Of a DNA stretch of 64,000 bases, positions 36,906-45,949 are shown piece by piece. Under the pieces are notes generated by a model. It saw only the letters and a program-made list of their open reading frames with translations. It did no database searches and had not been told where the DNA came from. How positions within the stretch are numbered: the first letter of the stretch is position 1; each line of letters starts with the position of its first letter. Origin of the DNA: Viridibacillus arvi (lineage in GTDB: Bacteria; Bacillota; Bacilli; Bacillales_A; Planococcaceae); assembly GCF_001274945.1 (NCBI RefSeq), contig NZ_LILB01000001.1:1551111-1615110 (forward strand), in the 5' to 3' direction. The translations under genes were made by a program, and so were the position numbers.

Positions 36906-36934
36906 TTTACGGAAACTTATAAAAGAAGTATAAT
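36906..36934 (+). promoter_or_regulatory. pssA promoter, sigma-A-like
   Basis: TTTACG (36906-36911) and TATAAT (36929-36934), spaced by 17 nt, reading rightward in the gap between psd and pssA. Confidence 0.65.
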
Positions 36935-36968
36935 GTTCTAATACTGAATAACAAAGGAGTGTTGTCCA

Positions 36969-37508
36969 TTGTTTTTACTTCACATGGTGGATACCACAGT
37001 TAAAAAAATGAAATCACATTTAGCAAACTTAATCACTATTGGAAATCTATCTTTTGGTGGTGCGTCAATTATGGCTACCATCAATGAATCATACGAATAC
37101 AGTGTGTTATTTATTTTTATAGCTGCCCTGCTAGATCGCTACGATGGAAAAGTAGCACGAAAATATAACCAGGAATCGGCATTAGGTAAACAACTTGATT
37201 CGATGAGTGATATTATATCATTCGGCGTTGCCCCTGCGTTATTAATGTACGAAGTGGTAGTGAGCCAATTTGGCACAGTCGGAATGGTAGTGACTGTCAT
37301 GTATATGGCTTGCGGCGCATTTAGACTAGCCCGTTTCAACATTACAGAATCGAATGGCTTTTTCACTGGCCTGCCTATTACAGCAGCAGGTGCTATCTTA
37401 ACTGCCTCATTCTTTTTTATATCTATACTTTCAACGGTATTCTACATGTTTTTGTTCCCGATTTTATCTATTTTAATGATAAGTACTTTTTCTTTGAAAA
37501 AAGTTTAA
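36969..37508 (+). CDS. pssA: CDP-diacylglycerol-serine O-phosphatidyltransferase
   Basis: A 179-residue CDP-alcohol phosphatidyltransferase with about five membrane segments. The active-site motif D-G-x2-A-R-x8-G-x3-D-x3-D is complete in YDGKVARKYNQESALGKQLD and the following SMSD. It makes phosphatidylserine for Psd, encoded divergently. The start is taken as TTG at 36969 with AAAGGAG upstream; the ATG at 36984 is an alternative. Confidence 0.93.
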   Translation: MFLLHMVDTTVKKMKSHLANLITIGNLSFGGASIMATINESYEYSVLFIFIAALLDRYDGKVARKYNQESALGKQLDSMSDIISFGVAPALLMYEVVVSQFGTVGMVVTVMYMACGAFRLARFNITESNGFFTGLPITAAGAILTASFFFISILSTVFYMFLFPILSILMISTFSLKKV

Positions 37509-37518
37509 AGAAATGTCT

Positions 37519-37548
37519 AAAGCGTCCAATTAAATTGGGCGCTTTTTT
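37519..37548 (+). terminator. pssA terminator
   Basis: AAGCG-T-CCAAT and ATTGG-G-CGCTT form a hairpin with a short loop, followed by TTTTTT, about 12 nt after the pssA stop codon. Confidence 0.85.
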
Positions 37549-37610
37549 ACGTACTTAGACAACCACATGCTGTCATATATTGGTGAACGATGACAGAAAG
37601 GATGTCTGAA

Positions 37611-38315
37611 ATGAGTACTTTATTAACCGCCATCATCCAATTTTGGATGGAAATACCTACACTTGTCGGCTACTTGAAAGGTCAGGCGTTCCCTCAACCA
37701 TTTTCAAAGGAAGAAGAGGCCCTTTGTTTGGAGCGCTATTTAGCAGGCGATGAACAAGCGAAACTTGAACTTGTCGAAAGAAACATGCGTCTTGTCGCCC
37801 ATGTCGTGAAAAAATTTCATCCGAAACACGAGCAACTTGATGATTACATTTCAATCGGTACCATTGGTTTAATGAAAGCTGTTAGTAGCTTTACACCGGA
37901 TAAGAAAACACGCTTAGCTACTTATGCCGCACGCTGTATTGAAAATGAAATACTGATGTTCTTAAGAGCTCAGAAAAAAGTACAAAAAGATGTTTCTTTA
38001 TATGAACCAATAGGTACTGATAAAGACGGTAACGCATTAGAAATAACAGACTTACTACAAAGTGATGAACGACCAACTGATGTACAGATTGAACAACAAG
38101 AGGAGGAACAGCATTTATATAGACATCTCGATAAATTGGATGAACGGGAACTTGAAATCATTCAAAATCGCTATGGATTAGGTACCTTTGAACCTTTGAC
38201 TCAAAAAGAAATTGCAAAAAAACTAAGTATTTCTAGAAGTTACGTTTCTCGTATTGAAAAACGTGCATTGATTAAACTCTATCAATATTTTAAACATGAA
38301 AAAAACTCCCTCTGA
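37611..38315 (+). CDS. sigK: sporulation sigma factor SigK (pro-sigma-K), uninterrupted
   Basis: A 234-residue late mother-cell sigma factor. The first 20 residues are the hydrophobic pro-sequence that SpoIVFB would remove, followed by YLKGQAFPQPFSKEE. Region 2 has RLVAHVVKKF and DYISIGTIGLMKAV; region 4 has EIAKKLSISRSYVSRIEKRA. The ATG at 37611 gives the usual length and has AAAGG upstream; an earlier in-frame ATG would add seven residues. The coding frame is continuous, so no skin-type element interrupts it here. Confidence 0.95.
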   Translation: MSTLLTAIIQFWMEIPTLVGYLKGQAFPQPFSKEEEALCLERYLAGDEQAKLELVERNMRLVAHVVKKFHPKHEQLDDYISIGTIGLMKAVSSFTPDKKTRLATYAARCIENEILMFLRAQKKVQKDVSLYEPIGTDKDGNALEITDLLQSDERPTDVQIEQQEEEQHLYRHLDKLDERELEIIQNRYGLGTFEPLTQKEIAKKLSISRSYVSRIEKRALIKLYQYFKHEKNSL

Positions 38316-38329
38316 GAGGCTTCTCAGAG
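38301..38329 (-). terminator. terminator for the leftward mtnN transcript
   Basis: CTCTGAGA and TCTCAGAG around a 4-nt loop, followed by TTTTTTT on the minus strand only. It overlaps the last codons of sigK, which runs the other way. It would end a transcript from mtnN through the small frame at 38351-38428. Confidence 0.75.
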
Positions 38330-38350
38330 AGAGCTTACAAGTTATTTTAG

Positions 38351-38428
38351 TTAGTCAGTTGTTTCAGCTGTAATAATTAAACTAGCAATCGCCGTAATCG
38401 CCATTGCTCCTGCCATTAAAAATACCAT
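38351..38428 (-). CDS. very small hydrophobic peptide, unrecognised
   Basis: A 25-residue frame (MVFLMAGAMAITAIASLIIT, then AETTD) that forms one membrane segment with an acidic tail. GGGGG lies 7 nt before the ATG at 38428; in-frame ATG codons at 38446 and 38467 would give 31 or 38 residues but have poorly placed sites. The stop is 22 nt before a minus-strand terminator, so it is on a terminated transcript, perhaps with mtnN. I know no family for it. Short frames of this kind arise by chance, so confidence is limited. Confidence 0.45.
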   Translation of the reverse strand: MVFLMAGAMAITAIASLIITAETTD

Positions 38429-38554
38429 GCCAAATCCCCCTAACATCCCTAGATTAATGTGTAGCATCCCTACAACTATTTTACCATTAGGATGTTCTTT
38501 AGATTTGATGATATATGAACAACTTCTGTCAAATAGTAGGCGTAATTGTGAACA

Positions 38555-39247
38555 TTAAAGCTTTTCAATAACGCGTAATACGATTTCAGTTGAATGTTTT
38601 GCAGCCACTGGTAAAAATTCCTCAAAACTAATATTCGATTCTTTACCTGCAATATCAGATAAAGCTCGTATAACAACGAATGGTGTACCGAATTGATGAC
38701 ACACTTGCGCTACTGCTGCCGCTTCCATTTCAGCTGCCTTCATTTGAGGGAAATGGCTTTTAACAAGCGCTACACGTTCAGGATCGTTCATAAATGAATC
38801 GCCTGTTGAAATAAGCCCTGTTGCAAATTGATGCTCTCCAAGCTCTGCTACGGCTTCCTCAGCAACTTTGCGCAGTTTCTCATCTGATTTAAAAGCAGCA
38901 GGCATTTGTGGTACTTGACCCATTTCATAACCGAAGATAGTAGCATCTACATCATGATGTCGTACTTCATCAGAGATAACAACAGCTCCAACTTCTAAGT
39001 TCTCATCAAAGCCACCTGCTGAACCTGTGTTAATTACCACATCAGGTTTGAATTGATGCAATAGAATTGTCGTAGACATCCCTGCATTGACTTTACCAAT
39101 TCCACTTTTAAGTAAAATAACCTCATGCCCTTTATATGTACCTGTTGTATATTCACTGTTTGCGATTGTTGTTGAAGTTGTATTTTCAAGTGTTGCACGT
39201 AGAAGTTCTACTTCTTCTTCCATTGCACCAATAACTGCGATTTTCAT
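38555..39247 (-). CDS. mtnN: 5'-methylthioadenosine/S-adenosylhomocysteine nucleosidase
   Basis: A 230-residue nucleosidase that removes adenine from MTA and [19 protein letters not shown] opens it, and it has [12 protein letters not shown] near 72, the catalytic-loop [13 protein letters not shown] near 172, and [10 protein letters not shown] with the catalytic Asp near 195. The ATG at 39247 has AAGGCGGAG upstream; the longer frame lacks a site. It is flanked by terminators on both sides. Confidence 0.95.
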   Translation of the reverse strand: MKIAVIGAMEEEVELLRATLENTTSTTIANSEYTTGTYKGHEVILLKSGIGKVNAGMSTTILLHQFKPDVVINTGSAGGFDENLEVGAVVISDEVRHHDVDATIFGYEMGQVPQMPAAFKSDEKLRKVAEEAVAELGEHQFATGLISTGDSFMNDPERVALVKSHFPQMKAAEMEAAAVAQVCHQFGTPFVVIRALSDIAGKESNISFEEFLPVAAKHSTEIVLRVIEKL

Positions 39248-39285
39248 AATTCTCCGCCTTTCTTTTTTCGACACTTCTCTAAACA

Positions 39286-39331
39286 TAAAACAAAAGGCGT
39301 CCATCCGTCAAGAGTGAGGATGACGCCTTTT
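39286..39331 (-). terminator. yrrS terminator
   Basis: AAAAGGCGTC-ATCC and GGAT-G-GACGCCTTTT form a long stem with one bulge and an 11-nt loop, followed by a T-rich tail on the minus strand, about 20 nt after the yrrS stop codon. Confidence 0.85.
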
Positions 39332-39351
39332 CAATTTCTTAAAAGAGATTA

Positions 39352-40137
39352 TTAATTTCCATTTGGTAAAGTATTAAGTACTTCCATTTTCGTTGGTTTC
39401 CAGCCTTTATTCTTTACCCATTTCATATAAACACGGTACTTATCTTTTTTATCTTTTGATGAAACAGTCCCTATTGCTGTATCAGGACTTCCACCATTTT
39501 TAAGATACCAAACAATCATTTCATCTTCATTTAAACCGGTTGTGGAAGCAAGCGTAGCTACCTTCTCTTTCCAGTCTGTTGAATTAGAATCGTAACTAGA
39601 ATTATGTTGTGCACCTGATTCCTTTTGAGCTGTGGCAGTTGGTTTCCAGTTAGAGTCTTTGATGACTTCTTTGACAATTGGATCATCCGAATCTTCTTTT
39701 TTCGCTGTTGAGCTATTTGTTTTATCCTCTGATGAATTTGAGTTGTTATCTGTAGAAGTGTTACTATCTGTTTGTGTTTGATCTACTGAGTTATTACTCT
39801 CTGTATCTTCTTCAGTACTAGTAGAATCATCTACATTATTATCTTCTACATTATTATTCTCTTCATCATTGTCTTCCGTTTGTTCTTCCGGCTCGTCTGA
39901 CTCGTCTTCCTCTTCTTCTACAGGTTGTTTAATAACAGGTTTTTCTTGCTGTATATTATCCGTCTCTTTTGCAGTGTCTTTGTCATCCGATTTGTCACCT
40001 AGTATAATCATAGTCGCTACTACAAGTATAAGTAGTACAACGACACCAATAAGTCCATTTAATACTTTATCCATTTTTTTCTTTTTATCTTGTGGTCGAT
40101 TAGGTTGTGGGTTGTATCGACGTTTCGTCTCAGCCAT
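39352..40137 (-). CDS. yrrS: YrrS family membrane protein (DUF1510)
   Basis: A 261-residue protein with a basic N-terminus, one membrane segment (about 25-46), a long acidic Asp/Glu/Asn/Ser linker (about 50-165, low complexity), and a C-terminal DUF1510 domain with EDEMIVWYLKNGG and VYMKWVKNKGWKPTKM. The domain would be outside the cell. Function is unknown; in B. subtilis yrrS is cotranscribed with pbpI, which is not found here. It lies downstream of greA. Confidence 0.88.
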   Translation of the reverse strand: MAETKRRYNPQPNRPQDKKKKMDKVLNGLIGVVVLLILVVATMIILGDKSDDKDTAKETDNIQQEKPVIKQPVEEEEDESDEPEEQTEDNDEENNNVEDNNVDDSTSTEEDTESNNSVDQTQTDSNTSTDNNSNSSEDKTNSSTAKKEDSDDPIVKEVIKDSNWKPTATAQKESGAQHNSSYDSNSTDWKEKVATLASTTGLNEDEMIVWYLKNGGSPDTAIGTVSSKDKKDKYRVYMKWVKNKGWKPTKMEVLNTLPNGN

Positions 40138-40198
40138 TTTGATTCCCCCTATGTAAAATCTCTCCTATATCGTAACACGAATTGTTTCATTGTCCCAA

Positions 40199-40231
40199 AC
40201 AAAAAAAGCTTATCCATTTAGAATAAGCCTT
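40199..40231 (-). terminator. greA terminator
   Basis: AGGCTTATTC and GGATAAGCTT pair over 10 bp with two G-U and a 5-nt loop, followed by TTTTTT on the minus strand. Confidence 0.8.
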
Positions 40232-40245
40232 TTTGCATAATTATT

Positions 40246-40722
40246 TTATTTGATTGTAATGATACGTACGTCCATGTCTCCACCAGGAGTAGTAACTTTT
40301 AACTCTTCTCCGACTTTACGGCCAAGAAGACCTTTAGCGATTGGTGAGTCATTTGAGATAAGACCTTCGATTGGGTCTGCTTCCGCAGAACCTACGATAG
40401 TGTATGTTTCTTCATCGCCATCTGGAAGCTCTAAAAATGTAACCGTTTTACCAATTGCTACAAAATCATTACTCTGTTGGTCTTCTGTGATGATAACAGC
40501 ATTACGAATCATTGCTTCAAGAATCGTAATACGACCTTCAACAAATCCTTGCTCATCCTTCGCTGCATCATACTCAGAGTTTTCAGAAAGGTCGCCGAAA
40601 CTACGAGCTATTTTAATACGCTCTACTACTTCTTTACGTTTCGTTGAGATTAAGTACTCTAATTCATCTTGTAATTTCTGTTTACCCGCAGCTGTCATTG
40701 GGTATTGTTTTTCATTTGACAA
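40246..40722 (-). CDS. greA: transcription elongation factor GreA
   Basis: A 158-residue factor that restarts backtracked RNA polymerase. The N-terminal coiled coil carries the acidic tip in [16 protein letters not shown] near 47-62; the C-terminal FKBP-like domain has [13 protein letters not shown] near 125. It lies downstream of udk, as in B. subtilis, with a terminator between them. Confidence 0.96.
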   Translation of the reverse strand: MSNEKQYPMTAAGKQKLQDELEYLISTKRKEVVERIKIARSFGDLSENSEYDAAKDEQGFVEGRITILEAMIRNAVIITEDQQSNDFVAIGKTVTFLELPDGDEETYTIVGSAEADPIEGLISNDSPIAKGLLGRKVGEELKVTTPGGDMDVRIITIK

Positions 40723-40754
40723 AGTATTTCACTCCTTAGATAATTCACTACTTA

Positions 40755-40798
40755 ATAAAAATACTATGCCGCTTCTATGAAAAGAATGCGACATAGTT
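40755..40798 (-). terminator. udk terminator
   Basis: ACTATGTCGC and GCGGCATAGT form a 10-bp stem with one G-U and a 15-nt loop, followed by ATTTTTATT on the minus strand. It stands between udk and greA. Confidence 0.7.
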
Positions 40799-40832
40799 TT
40801 TATGAAAATATTGCCAATCCATAAATATCATA

Positions 40833-41471
40833 TTACACAATAGTTTCAGATTCAAGAATTGTTTTAATTTTTGTAACCATTAAATCGATTGCCACTTCAT
40901 TTTGACCACCCTCAGGGATGATAATATCAGCATATCGCTTCGTTGGTTCGATGAATTGATTGTGCATTGGACGGACAACAGATAAGTATTGGTCAACTAC
41001 AGAATCGATTGAGCGGCCACGTTCATTAATATCACGAACTATTCGACGAATAATTCGCAAGTCGGAATCAGTATCCACAAATAATTTAATATCCATTAAT
41101 TCTCGTAGACGTTCATCTTCTAAAACTAAAATTCCTTCTAAAATAATTACATCTTGTGGTTCGATATGAATTGTTTCTTTTGCACGTGTATGTAGTGCAT
41201 AGTCATACACTGGTTTTTCTATAGCTTGTCTATTTAATAGACGTTTGACATCTTCAATTAATAAATCTGTATCAAAGGCATTAGGATGATCATAGTTTGT
41301 AGATAAACGTTGTTCAAACTCTAAATGACTTTGGTCTTTATAATAATAGTCTTGTTCAATAACAACAACAGAGTGTTCTTTAAATACATCATGAATAGCA
41401 TGTGTAACACTCGTTTTCCCTGAACCCGAACCACCGGCAATCCCAATTACAACAGGACGTTTTTTACTCAT
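40833..41471 (-). CDS. udk: uridine kinase
   Basis: A 212-residue P-loop kinase with [13 protein letters not shown] at 10-22, the uridine-binding YDHPNAFD near 60, and [13 protein letters not shown] near 108. It phosphorylates uridine and cytidine in pyrimidine salvage. The start abuts the stop of trhP2 (1-nt overlap), so it is in the tRNA-hydroxylation operon as in B. subtilis. Confidence 0.95.
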   Translation of the reverse strand: MSKKRPVVIGIAGGSGSGKTSVTHAIHDVFKEHSVVVIEQDYYYKDQSHLEFEQRLSTNYDHPNAFDTDLLIEDVKRLLNRQAIEKPVYDYALHTRAKETIHIEPQDVIILEGILVLEDERLRELMDIKLFVDTDSDLRIIRRIVRDINERGRSIDSVVDQYLSVVRPMHNQFIEPTKRYADIIIPEGGQNEVAIDLMVTKIKTILESETIV

Positions 41472-42745
41472 TATCGGGTCTCCTTACGCATCATATTATG
41501 TGGGAATAATTCTTGTTCACATTTAAAGCGAACAATTTGTAACGGATGACGTGCTGCGTTTAGTGCATTGCCATCCTCATCCCAAACTTCATCTAGTGTT
41601 ACTCGGAAATTTTCAATTTCAGGACCGAAAAATTCCACTTCATCACCTGGTTTGAAGAAGTTACGTTGTTGCAATGTAACCATTTTTGTTTCTTTATTAT
41701 AATCAAGCACCATACCGACGAAATCATATTTCGTTTGTTTACCATGCTCTCCAAACATTTGTTGCTCGTAACTTGGCTCTCCTTCAAAGAAAGATGAAGC
41801 TGTTTCACGATTAGCACATTTATCTAGTTCCTCTAACCAAGCTTTATCGATTTTGAAGTTATCTGGGTCTGCACAGTATGCATCCATTACTTTACGATAT
41901 ACGCTCACAACTGTTGCTACGTAATGAATGGACTTCATACGACCTTCTACTTTTAATGAATCGATTCCAAGCTCAATAATTTTCGGAATAGATTCGATTA
42001 GTTTTAAGTCTTTTGGACTCATAGCAAATGCTTCATCATTTTCAGTAAACAATGGTTTTTCAACGCCATCTTCTACTTCATATAAATCATAATCCCAACG
42101 GCATGATTGGCAACAACCACCGCGGTTAGAGTCACGTGCTGTCATATGGTTAGATAACACACAACGGCCACTATAGGCGATACACATTGCACCATGAACG
42201 AAAGACTCGATTTCGATATCCACTTTTTCTTTCATTAGCTTGATTTCCTCAGCACTTGTTTCACGAGCTAATACAACTCGGTGTAAACCTTCTTCTTTCC
42301 AATACTGTACTGCCTTCCAGTTGGATAGAGATTGCTGTGTACTTAAATGAATTTCAATTTTTGGTGCTACTTCACGACATGTTTCAATAATAAGTGGATC
42401 CGCCACGATAATACCCGTAATACCTGCTGATTCTAGGTCACGTAAGTATTCTTCAAGACCGTCCATGTTCTCATTATGCGCAAAGATATTTGTTGTGACA
42501 TAAATTTTAGCACCATATTTTTTTGCAAATTCAACACCTTCACGCATTTCGTCAATGGAGAAGTTGCCTGCATTTGAACGTAAACCAAATTCGCGTCCGC
42601 CGATGAAAACAGCATCTGCACCGTAGTGTACAGCTATTTTTAATTTCTCTAAGCTACCTGCTGGTGCCAATAATTCAGGTTTTCGCACAATGACTCTTTT
42701 GCCATCAATGATTTCGCTGATACGATCATTTTGTATGATTGTCAA
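41471..42745 (-). CDS. trhP2: tRNA 5-hydroxyuridine formation protein, U32 family (TrhP2/YrrO)
   Basis: A 424-residue U32 peptidase-family protein. [13 protein letters not shown] opens the TIM-barrel-like domain; [20 protein letters not shown] near 183 and [12 protein letters not shown] near 205 carry the iron-sulfur cysteines. In B. subtilis YrrN and YrrO together make ho5U at wobble U34 using prephenate, as published for the TrhP family; no protease activity is expected. It is preceded by trhP1 and trmR in the same operon. Confidence 0.9.
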   Translation of the reverse strand: MTIIQNDRISEIIDGKRVIVRKPELLAPAGSLEKLKIAVHYGADAVFIGGREFGLRSNAGNFSIDEMREGVEFAKKYGAKIYVTTNIFAHNENMDGLEEYLRDLESAGITGIIVADPLIIETCREVAPKIEIHLSTQQSLSNWKAVQYWKEEGLHRVVLARETSAEEIKLMKEKVDIEIESFVHGAMCIAYSGRCVLSNHMTARDSNRGGCCQSCRWDYDLYEVEDGVEKPLFTENDEAFAMSPKDLKLIESIPKIIELGIDSLKVEGRMKSIHYVATVVSVYRKVMDAYCADPDNFKIDKAWLEELDKCANRETASSFFEGEPSYEQQMFGEHGKQTKYDFVGMVLDYNKETKMVTLQQRNFFKPGDEVEFFGPEIENFRVTLDEVWDEDGNALNAARHPLQIVRFKCEQELFPHNMMRKETR

Positions 42746-42762
42746 AGTGAACCTCTCCTTTC

Positions 42763-43692
42763 TTAATAGACTGTTTCCTTAAAGTAGAATCCAGTATCTA
42801 ATGGACGAATTGCTGGTTGAATTTCTTCAATTTTTGCTAATAAGTCATTTTTAATATCGAAATAGCTGTCAGCTGATTCCGCATAAGCATCGATTGCCTT
42901 ACGGTAACATTCTGTCACAGTAACAACATATTCAGGTGATTGCAGTACACCTTCAATTTTAAATGAATCAATTCCTGCTTCAAATAACTCATCTAATTCA
43001 TCAATAATACACAAATCATTCGGACTGAAAATGTGTGTACCATTTAAATCTTCATAAATTGGATATTTGTTATTACGTTCGTCATCATGTAAGAACATAT
43101 TACGATTTTCTTTACGATTTTCAACTTCCATTGCTTTATCTTGATATAAGAAATAGTTACCCAGTAATGAACGTTTTGATTGGAACATACAAGTCATACC
43201 ATGAACTTGTACCTCGATTTCAAATTTTGTGTTTTCTTTAATTTCAATTACTTCATCCATGCTTAACTCTCGAGCTAAAACTGTACGCTTTGCTCCACGT
43301 TTACCCCAATAGTCAGCTTGGAACCAGTTTGTTGCAATAGTTTCCGGACTCCAATGTAGCGGAATCGTCACATCTGCTTCACGTCGTGCAATAATCATAG
43401 CAGGATCACCGAAAACGATTGCATCTACACCAATTTCCGCTAATTTTCGCATATATGGTGCAAGTGCGTCTACTCTGTCATTATGGAAAATAGCATTCAT
43501 CGCTACATATACTTTTTTTCCTGCTGCATGAATTTTCTCAGTTGCTGCAGCTACTTGTTCTATTGAAAATTCACCTGCTAAACGTAGACCGAATTGTTGT
43601 TCACCTATTAAAAAAGCATCCGCTCCAGCTTGGATGAGTGCTTCAACATGCTCAACAGATTGTGGTGTAACGAGTAATTCAGGTTTCTTCAT
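42763..43692 (-). CDS. trhP1: tRNA 5-hydroxyuridine formation protein, U32 family (TrhP1/YrrN)
   Basis: A 309-residue U32-family paralogue of the next gene, with KPELLVTPQSVEHVEALIQA at the N-terminus and QVHGMTCMFQSKRSLLGNYF near 168. It lacks the C-terminal extension of TrhP2 and has fewer cysteines, as in B. subtilis YrrN. It is thought to work with TrhP2. It lies 6 nt after trmR. Confidence 0.88.
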   Translation of the reverse strand: MKKPELLVTPQSVEHVEALIQAGADAFLIGEQQFGLRLAGEFSIEQVAAATEKIHAAGKKVYVAMNAIFHNDRVDALAPYMRKLAEIGVDAIVFGDPAMIIARREADVTIPLHWSPETIATNWFQADYWGKRGAKRTVLARELSMDEVIEIKENTKFEIEVQVHGMTCMFQSKRSLLGNYFLYQDKAMEVENRKENRNMFLHDDERNNKYPIYEDLNGTHIFSPNDLCIIDELDELFEAGIDSFKIEGVLQSPEYVVTVTECYRKAIDAYAESADSYFDIKNDLLAKIEEIQPAIRPLDTGFYFKETVY

Positions 43693-43698
43693 GAATGG

Positions 43699-44331
43699 TC
43701 ACCTCTTTATACATATCAATAAACCGTCCCCTACTGGGAAGAATGTGGATTTGTAATCAGGATGATTAATAATCCAGTCTGCAAAATGATGTAGGTTACG
43801 GATCATTGTTCTTTTTCTTCTTGGTACTTCCTTCATATCTAAATTTGATAGGCCATGCATGTACATATTATCGATATATAGTATACCGCCAGAACGAACT
43901 AGGGGACTATATTTGTCGAAAAAGCGTTGGTACTGACCTTTTGCCGCATCAATAAAAACAGCATCAAAAGTTGGATGATTACTTTCCACATCCACTTCTA
44001 ACGCATCCCCTTCAAGTAACTCAATATTCTCTTTAGCAACCGATTGTGCGATAAATTGTTTTGCATGTTGAATGCGTTGGGCATCACGTTCAATCGTCAC
44101 AACCTGGCATTGTGGTAATGTCTCTGCCATACGAATAGCGGAATAGCCAATGGCCGACCCTATTTCTAATATAGATGATGGCTGTTGTATACGCAGCATT
44201 TGAAGCAATATCTCGATTGCAGGTAATTGCATAATTGGTACATGGTTCTCTTCAGCGAAGCGCTCCATTTCCATTAGCAATTCTGATCTTGGTTGGATGA
44301 AGGTTTGAATATATGAATCCGAAATGTTCAT
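43699..44331 (-). CDS. trmR: tRNA 5-hydroxyuridine methyltransferase TrmR (YrrM)
   Basis: A 210-residue O-methyltransferase of the YrrM/caffeoyl-CoA type, with SAM-binding ILEIGSAIGYSAI near 54, the acidic loop TIERD, and FDAVFIDAAKGQY near 128 with the metal-binding Asp. It methylates ho5U34 to mo5U34 in tRNA, the step after TrhP1/TrhP2 in the same operon. The function is carried over from B. subtilis YrrM by sequence and position. Confidence 0.9.
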   Translation of the reverse strand: MNISDSYIQTFIQPRSELLMEMERFAEENHVPIMQLPAIEILLQMLRIQQPSSILEIGSAIGYSAIRMAETLPQCQVVTIERDAQRIQHAKQFIAQSVAKENIELLEGDALEVDVESNHPTFDAVFIDAAKGQYQRFFDKYSPLVRSGGILYIDNMYMHGLSNLDMKEVPRRKRTMIRNLHHFADWIINHPDYKSTFFPVGDGLLICIKR

Positions 44332-44379
44332 ACTTTCATAGCTCCTTAAGTATCAAAAATACACTTTATATTATCATGA

Positions 44380-44413
44380 AAATAGAAGAAAAGCGAGTGA
44401 TGCTTTTCTTCTA
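44380..44413 (-). terminator. mltG terminator
   Basis: TAGAAGAAAAGC and GCTTTTCTTCTA form a perfect 12-bp stem with a 7-nt loop, then ATTTTC on the minus strand, just after the mltG stop codon. It separates mltG from trmR. Confidence 0.8.
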
Positions 44414-44420
44414 CAGTTCG

Positions 44421-45539
44421 TTACTTAATATATTTGTCAACATTCTTTAGATGTTCTTCGTACTTTTCAGCGAAATGATTGATACCATTTTTATCCGCTA
44501 AGAAATACAAGTATGGTGTTTCAGCTGGGCTAATTGCCGCATCTAATGATTCTTTACCTGCATTTGCTATCGGTCCAGGTGGTAAACCTTTCACTTTATA
44601 TGTGTTATAAGGATGATCTACCTCTAAGTCTTTATATAAGACACGGTTCTTATGCTCACCTAATGCATATAAAACTGTCGGGTCTGTTTGTAACGGCATA
44701 CCCGCTTCAAGTCGGTTATTGAAAACACTTGCGATTGTTTCTCGGTCAGTTTTAGCTGTAGCTTCACGTTCAAGTAATGATGCAAATGTTAAAAATTCAT
44801 GAACAGACATACCTTTTTCTTTTAACTGTTCACTATATTGCGTTACAACAGTATTTGTTTGAGCAATCATTTGATCTACAATTTCTTCTAAAGAAGGTTC
44901 TTCTTCAAAAAATGCATAGGTTGCTGGATATAAATAACCTTCTAGTGCATAACGAATATTTTTATTGCTTACTTTTTTCGTAATCAGTTCTGGGTATTTC
45001 GCTTTCATCTTCTTAACGAAAGATTTGCTTGTTACAAGCTTCATAAATTCTTCTGAAGAATACTGCGTCCCCTTAGCGACTCGATTGCCAATTTGATCTA
45101 GAGTCAAACCTTCTGGAATAATGAGAGAGAAAGCTGGTTGACGATAGACCTTACCTGTTTTCAAACTTTGAATAATTTCATCGATCGTCATTGATTTTGT
45201 TAATTTATATGAGCCAGCTTGGAACTCTGATTCATTTTTAAATTTTGTGTAGTATTTAAAAACTTTAGCATCTTTAATGACGTTCTTTTTCTCAAGCGTG
45301 GTAGCGATAGAATCGAGCGTAGAGCCAATTGGCACTTCAACCTTCACTGACTTATTTGAATCAGGATCAACAGGTTTTAATGCACTAGATACATAAAAAT
45401 ACACGCTTGTACCAATTATAGCTGTAACAACAATAACGATTAAAGCAATAATTAAAACAATTTTCCGAACGGTTTTTACTTCCTTTTTGTGTTCTTTCAT
45501 TTTATCTAACATTGCTTTTTTTTGAGATTCCTGGTCCAC
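44421..45539 (-). CDS. mltG: endolytic peptidoglycan transglycosylase MltG (YceG-like)
   Basis: A 372-residue protein with one N-terminal membrane segment (about 26-50), a LysM-like region (IPEGLTLDQIGNRVA near 142), and the catalytic core with the essential Glu in FASLLEREA near 247 and DPTVLYALGEH near 287. It cuts nascent glycan strands outside the membrane. The start is GTG, with GGAGG 7 nt upstream. Confidence 0.94.
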   Translation of the reverse strand: MDQESQKKAMLDKMKEHKKEVKTVRKIVLIIALIVIVVTAIIGTSVYFYVSSALKPVDPDSNKSVKVEVPIGSTLDSIATTLEKKNVIKDAKVFKYYTKFKNESEFQAGSYKLTKSMTIDEIIQSLKTGKVYRQPAFSLIIPEGLTLDQIGNRVAKGTQYSSEEFMKLVTSKSFVKKMKAKYPELITKKVSNKNIRYALEGYLYPATYAFFEEEPSLEEIVDQMIAQTNTVVTQYSEQLKEKGMSVHEFLTFASLLEREATAKTDRETIASVFNNRLEAGMPLQTDPTVLYALGEHKNRVLYKDLEVDHPYNTYKVKGLPPGPIANAGKESLDAAISPAETPYLYFLADKNGINHFAEKYEEHLKNVDKYIK

Positions 45540-45577
45540 TAGCTGTCCTCCTATTACTTATTTAAACTATTATCATA

Positions 45578-45611
45578 AAGAAAAAGCGGAATGAAAAAAC
45601 CATTCCGCTTT
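45578..45611 (-). terminator. terminator of the ireB-ruvX-DUF1292 operon
   Basis: AAAGCGGAATG and CATTCCGCTTT form a perfect 11-bp stem around a T-rich loop, followed by TTCTTT on the minus strand, just after the second DUF1292 gene. Confidence 0.85.
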
Positions 45612-45627
45612 CATAAAGGCTTACAGA

Positions 45628-45921
45628 TTACTCTTCACCGAATTCAGCGTCAAGCGTGTTCAATACTTCTTCTACCATATCCCACTCTTCATCTGTTTCG
45701 ATTTCTTCAATCGATTCAAGTTCACCGTCTTCTGATAATATAGTTTTAGCAGCGAAAACTTCTACTTGTTCACCCTCTGCAACGCCCTCTTCATAATAAA
45801 GAACGTATGATTGTTCAGTAGCATCTACTGAGAATTCATAAAGCACGGCATATGTGTGTTCGTTGCCTTCTTCATCGATTAAATGAATATGTTTGTGATC
45901 GTGTTCTTGTTCATTTGACAT
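45628..45921 (-). CDS. DUF1292 family protein (YrzB type), second copy
   Basis: A 97-residue, very acidic protein with HIHLIDEEGNEHTYAVLYEF near the start and YVLYYEEG, the DUF1292 pattern. Function is unknown. The ATG at 45921 follows AGAGGTG; an in-frame GTG three codons earlier overlaps that site. It lies 28 nt after a paralogue of similar length. The family is usually single-copy at this place in B. subtilis (yrzB). Confidence 0.85.
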   Translation of the reverse strand: MSNEQEHDHKHIHLIDEEGNEHTYAVLYEFSVDATEQSYVLYYEEGVAEGEQVEVFAAKTILSEDGELESIEEIETDEEWDMVEEVLNTLDAEFGEE

Positions 45922-45949
45922 GCTTTTCACCTCTTGTTTAAATTAAAAA

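Noticed and set aside
37561-37610. CATATATT upstream of sigK as a sigma-E or sigma-K promoter
   Set aside because: No matching -35 at the required distance could be found.
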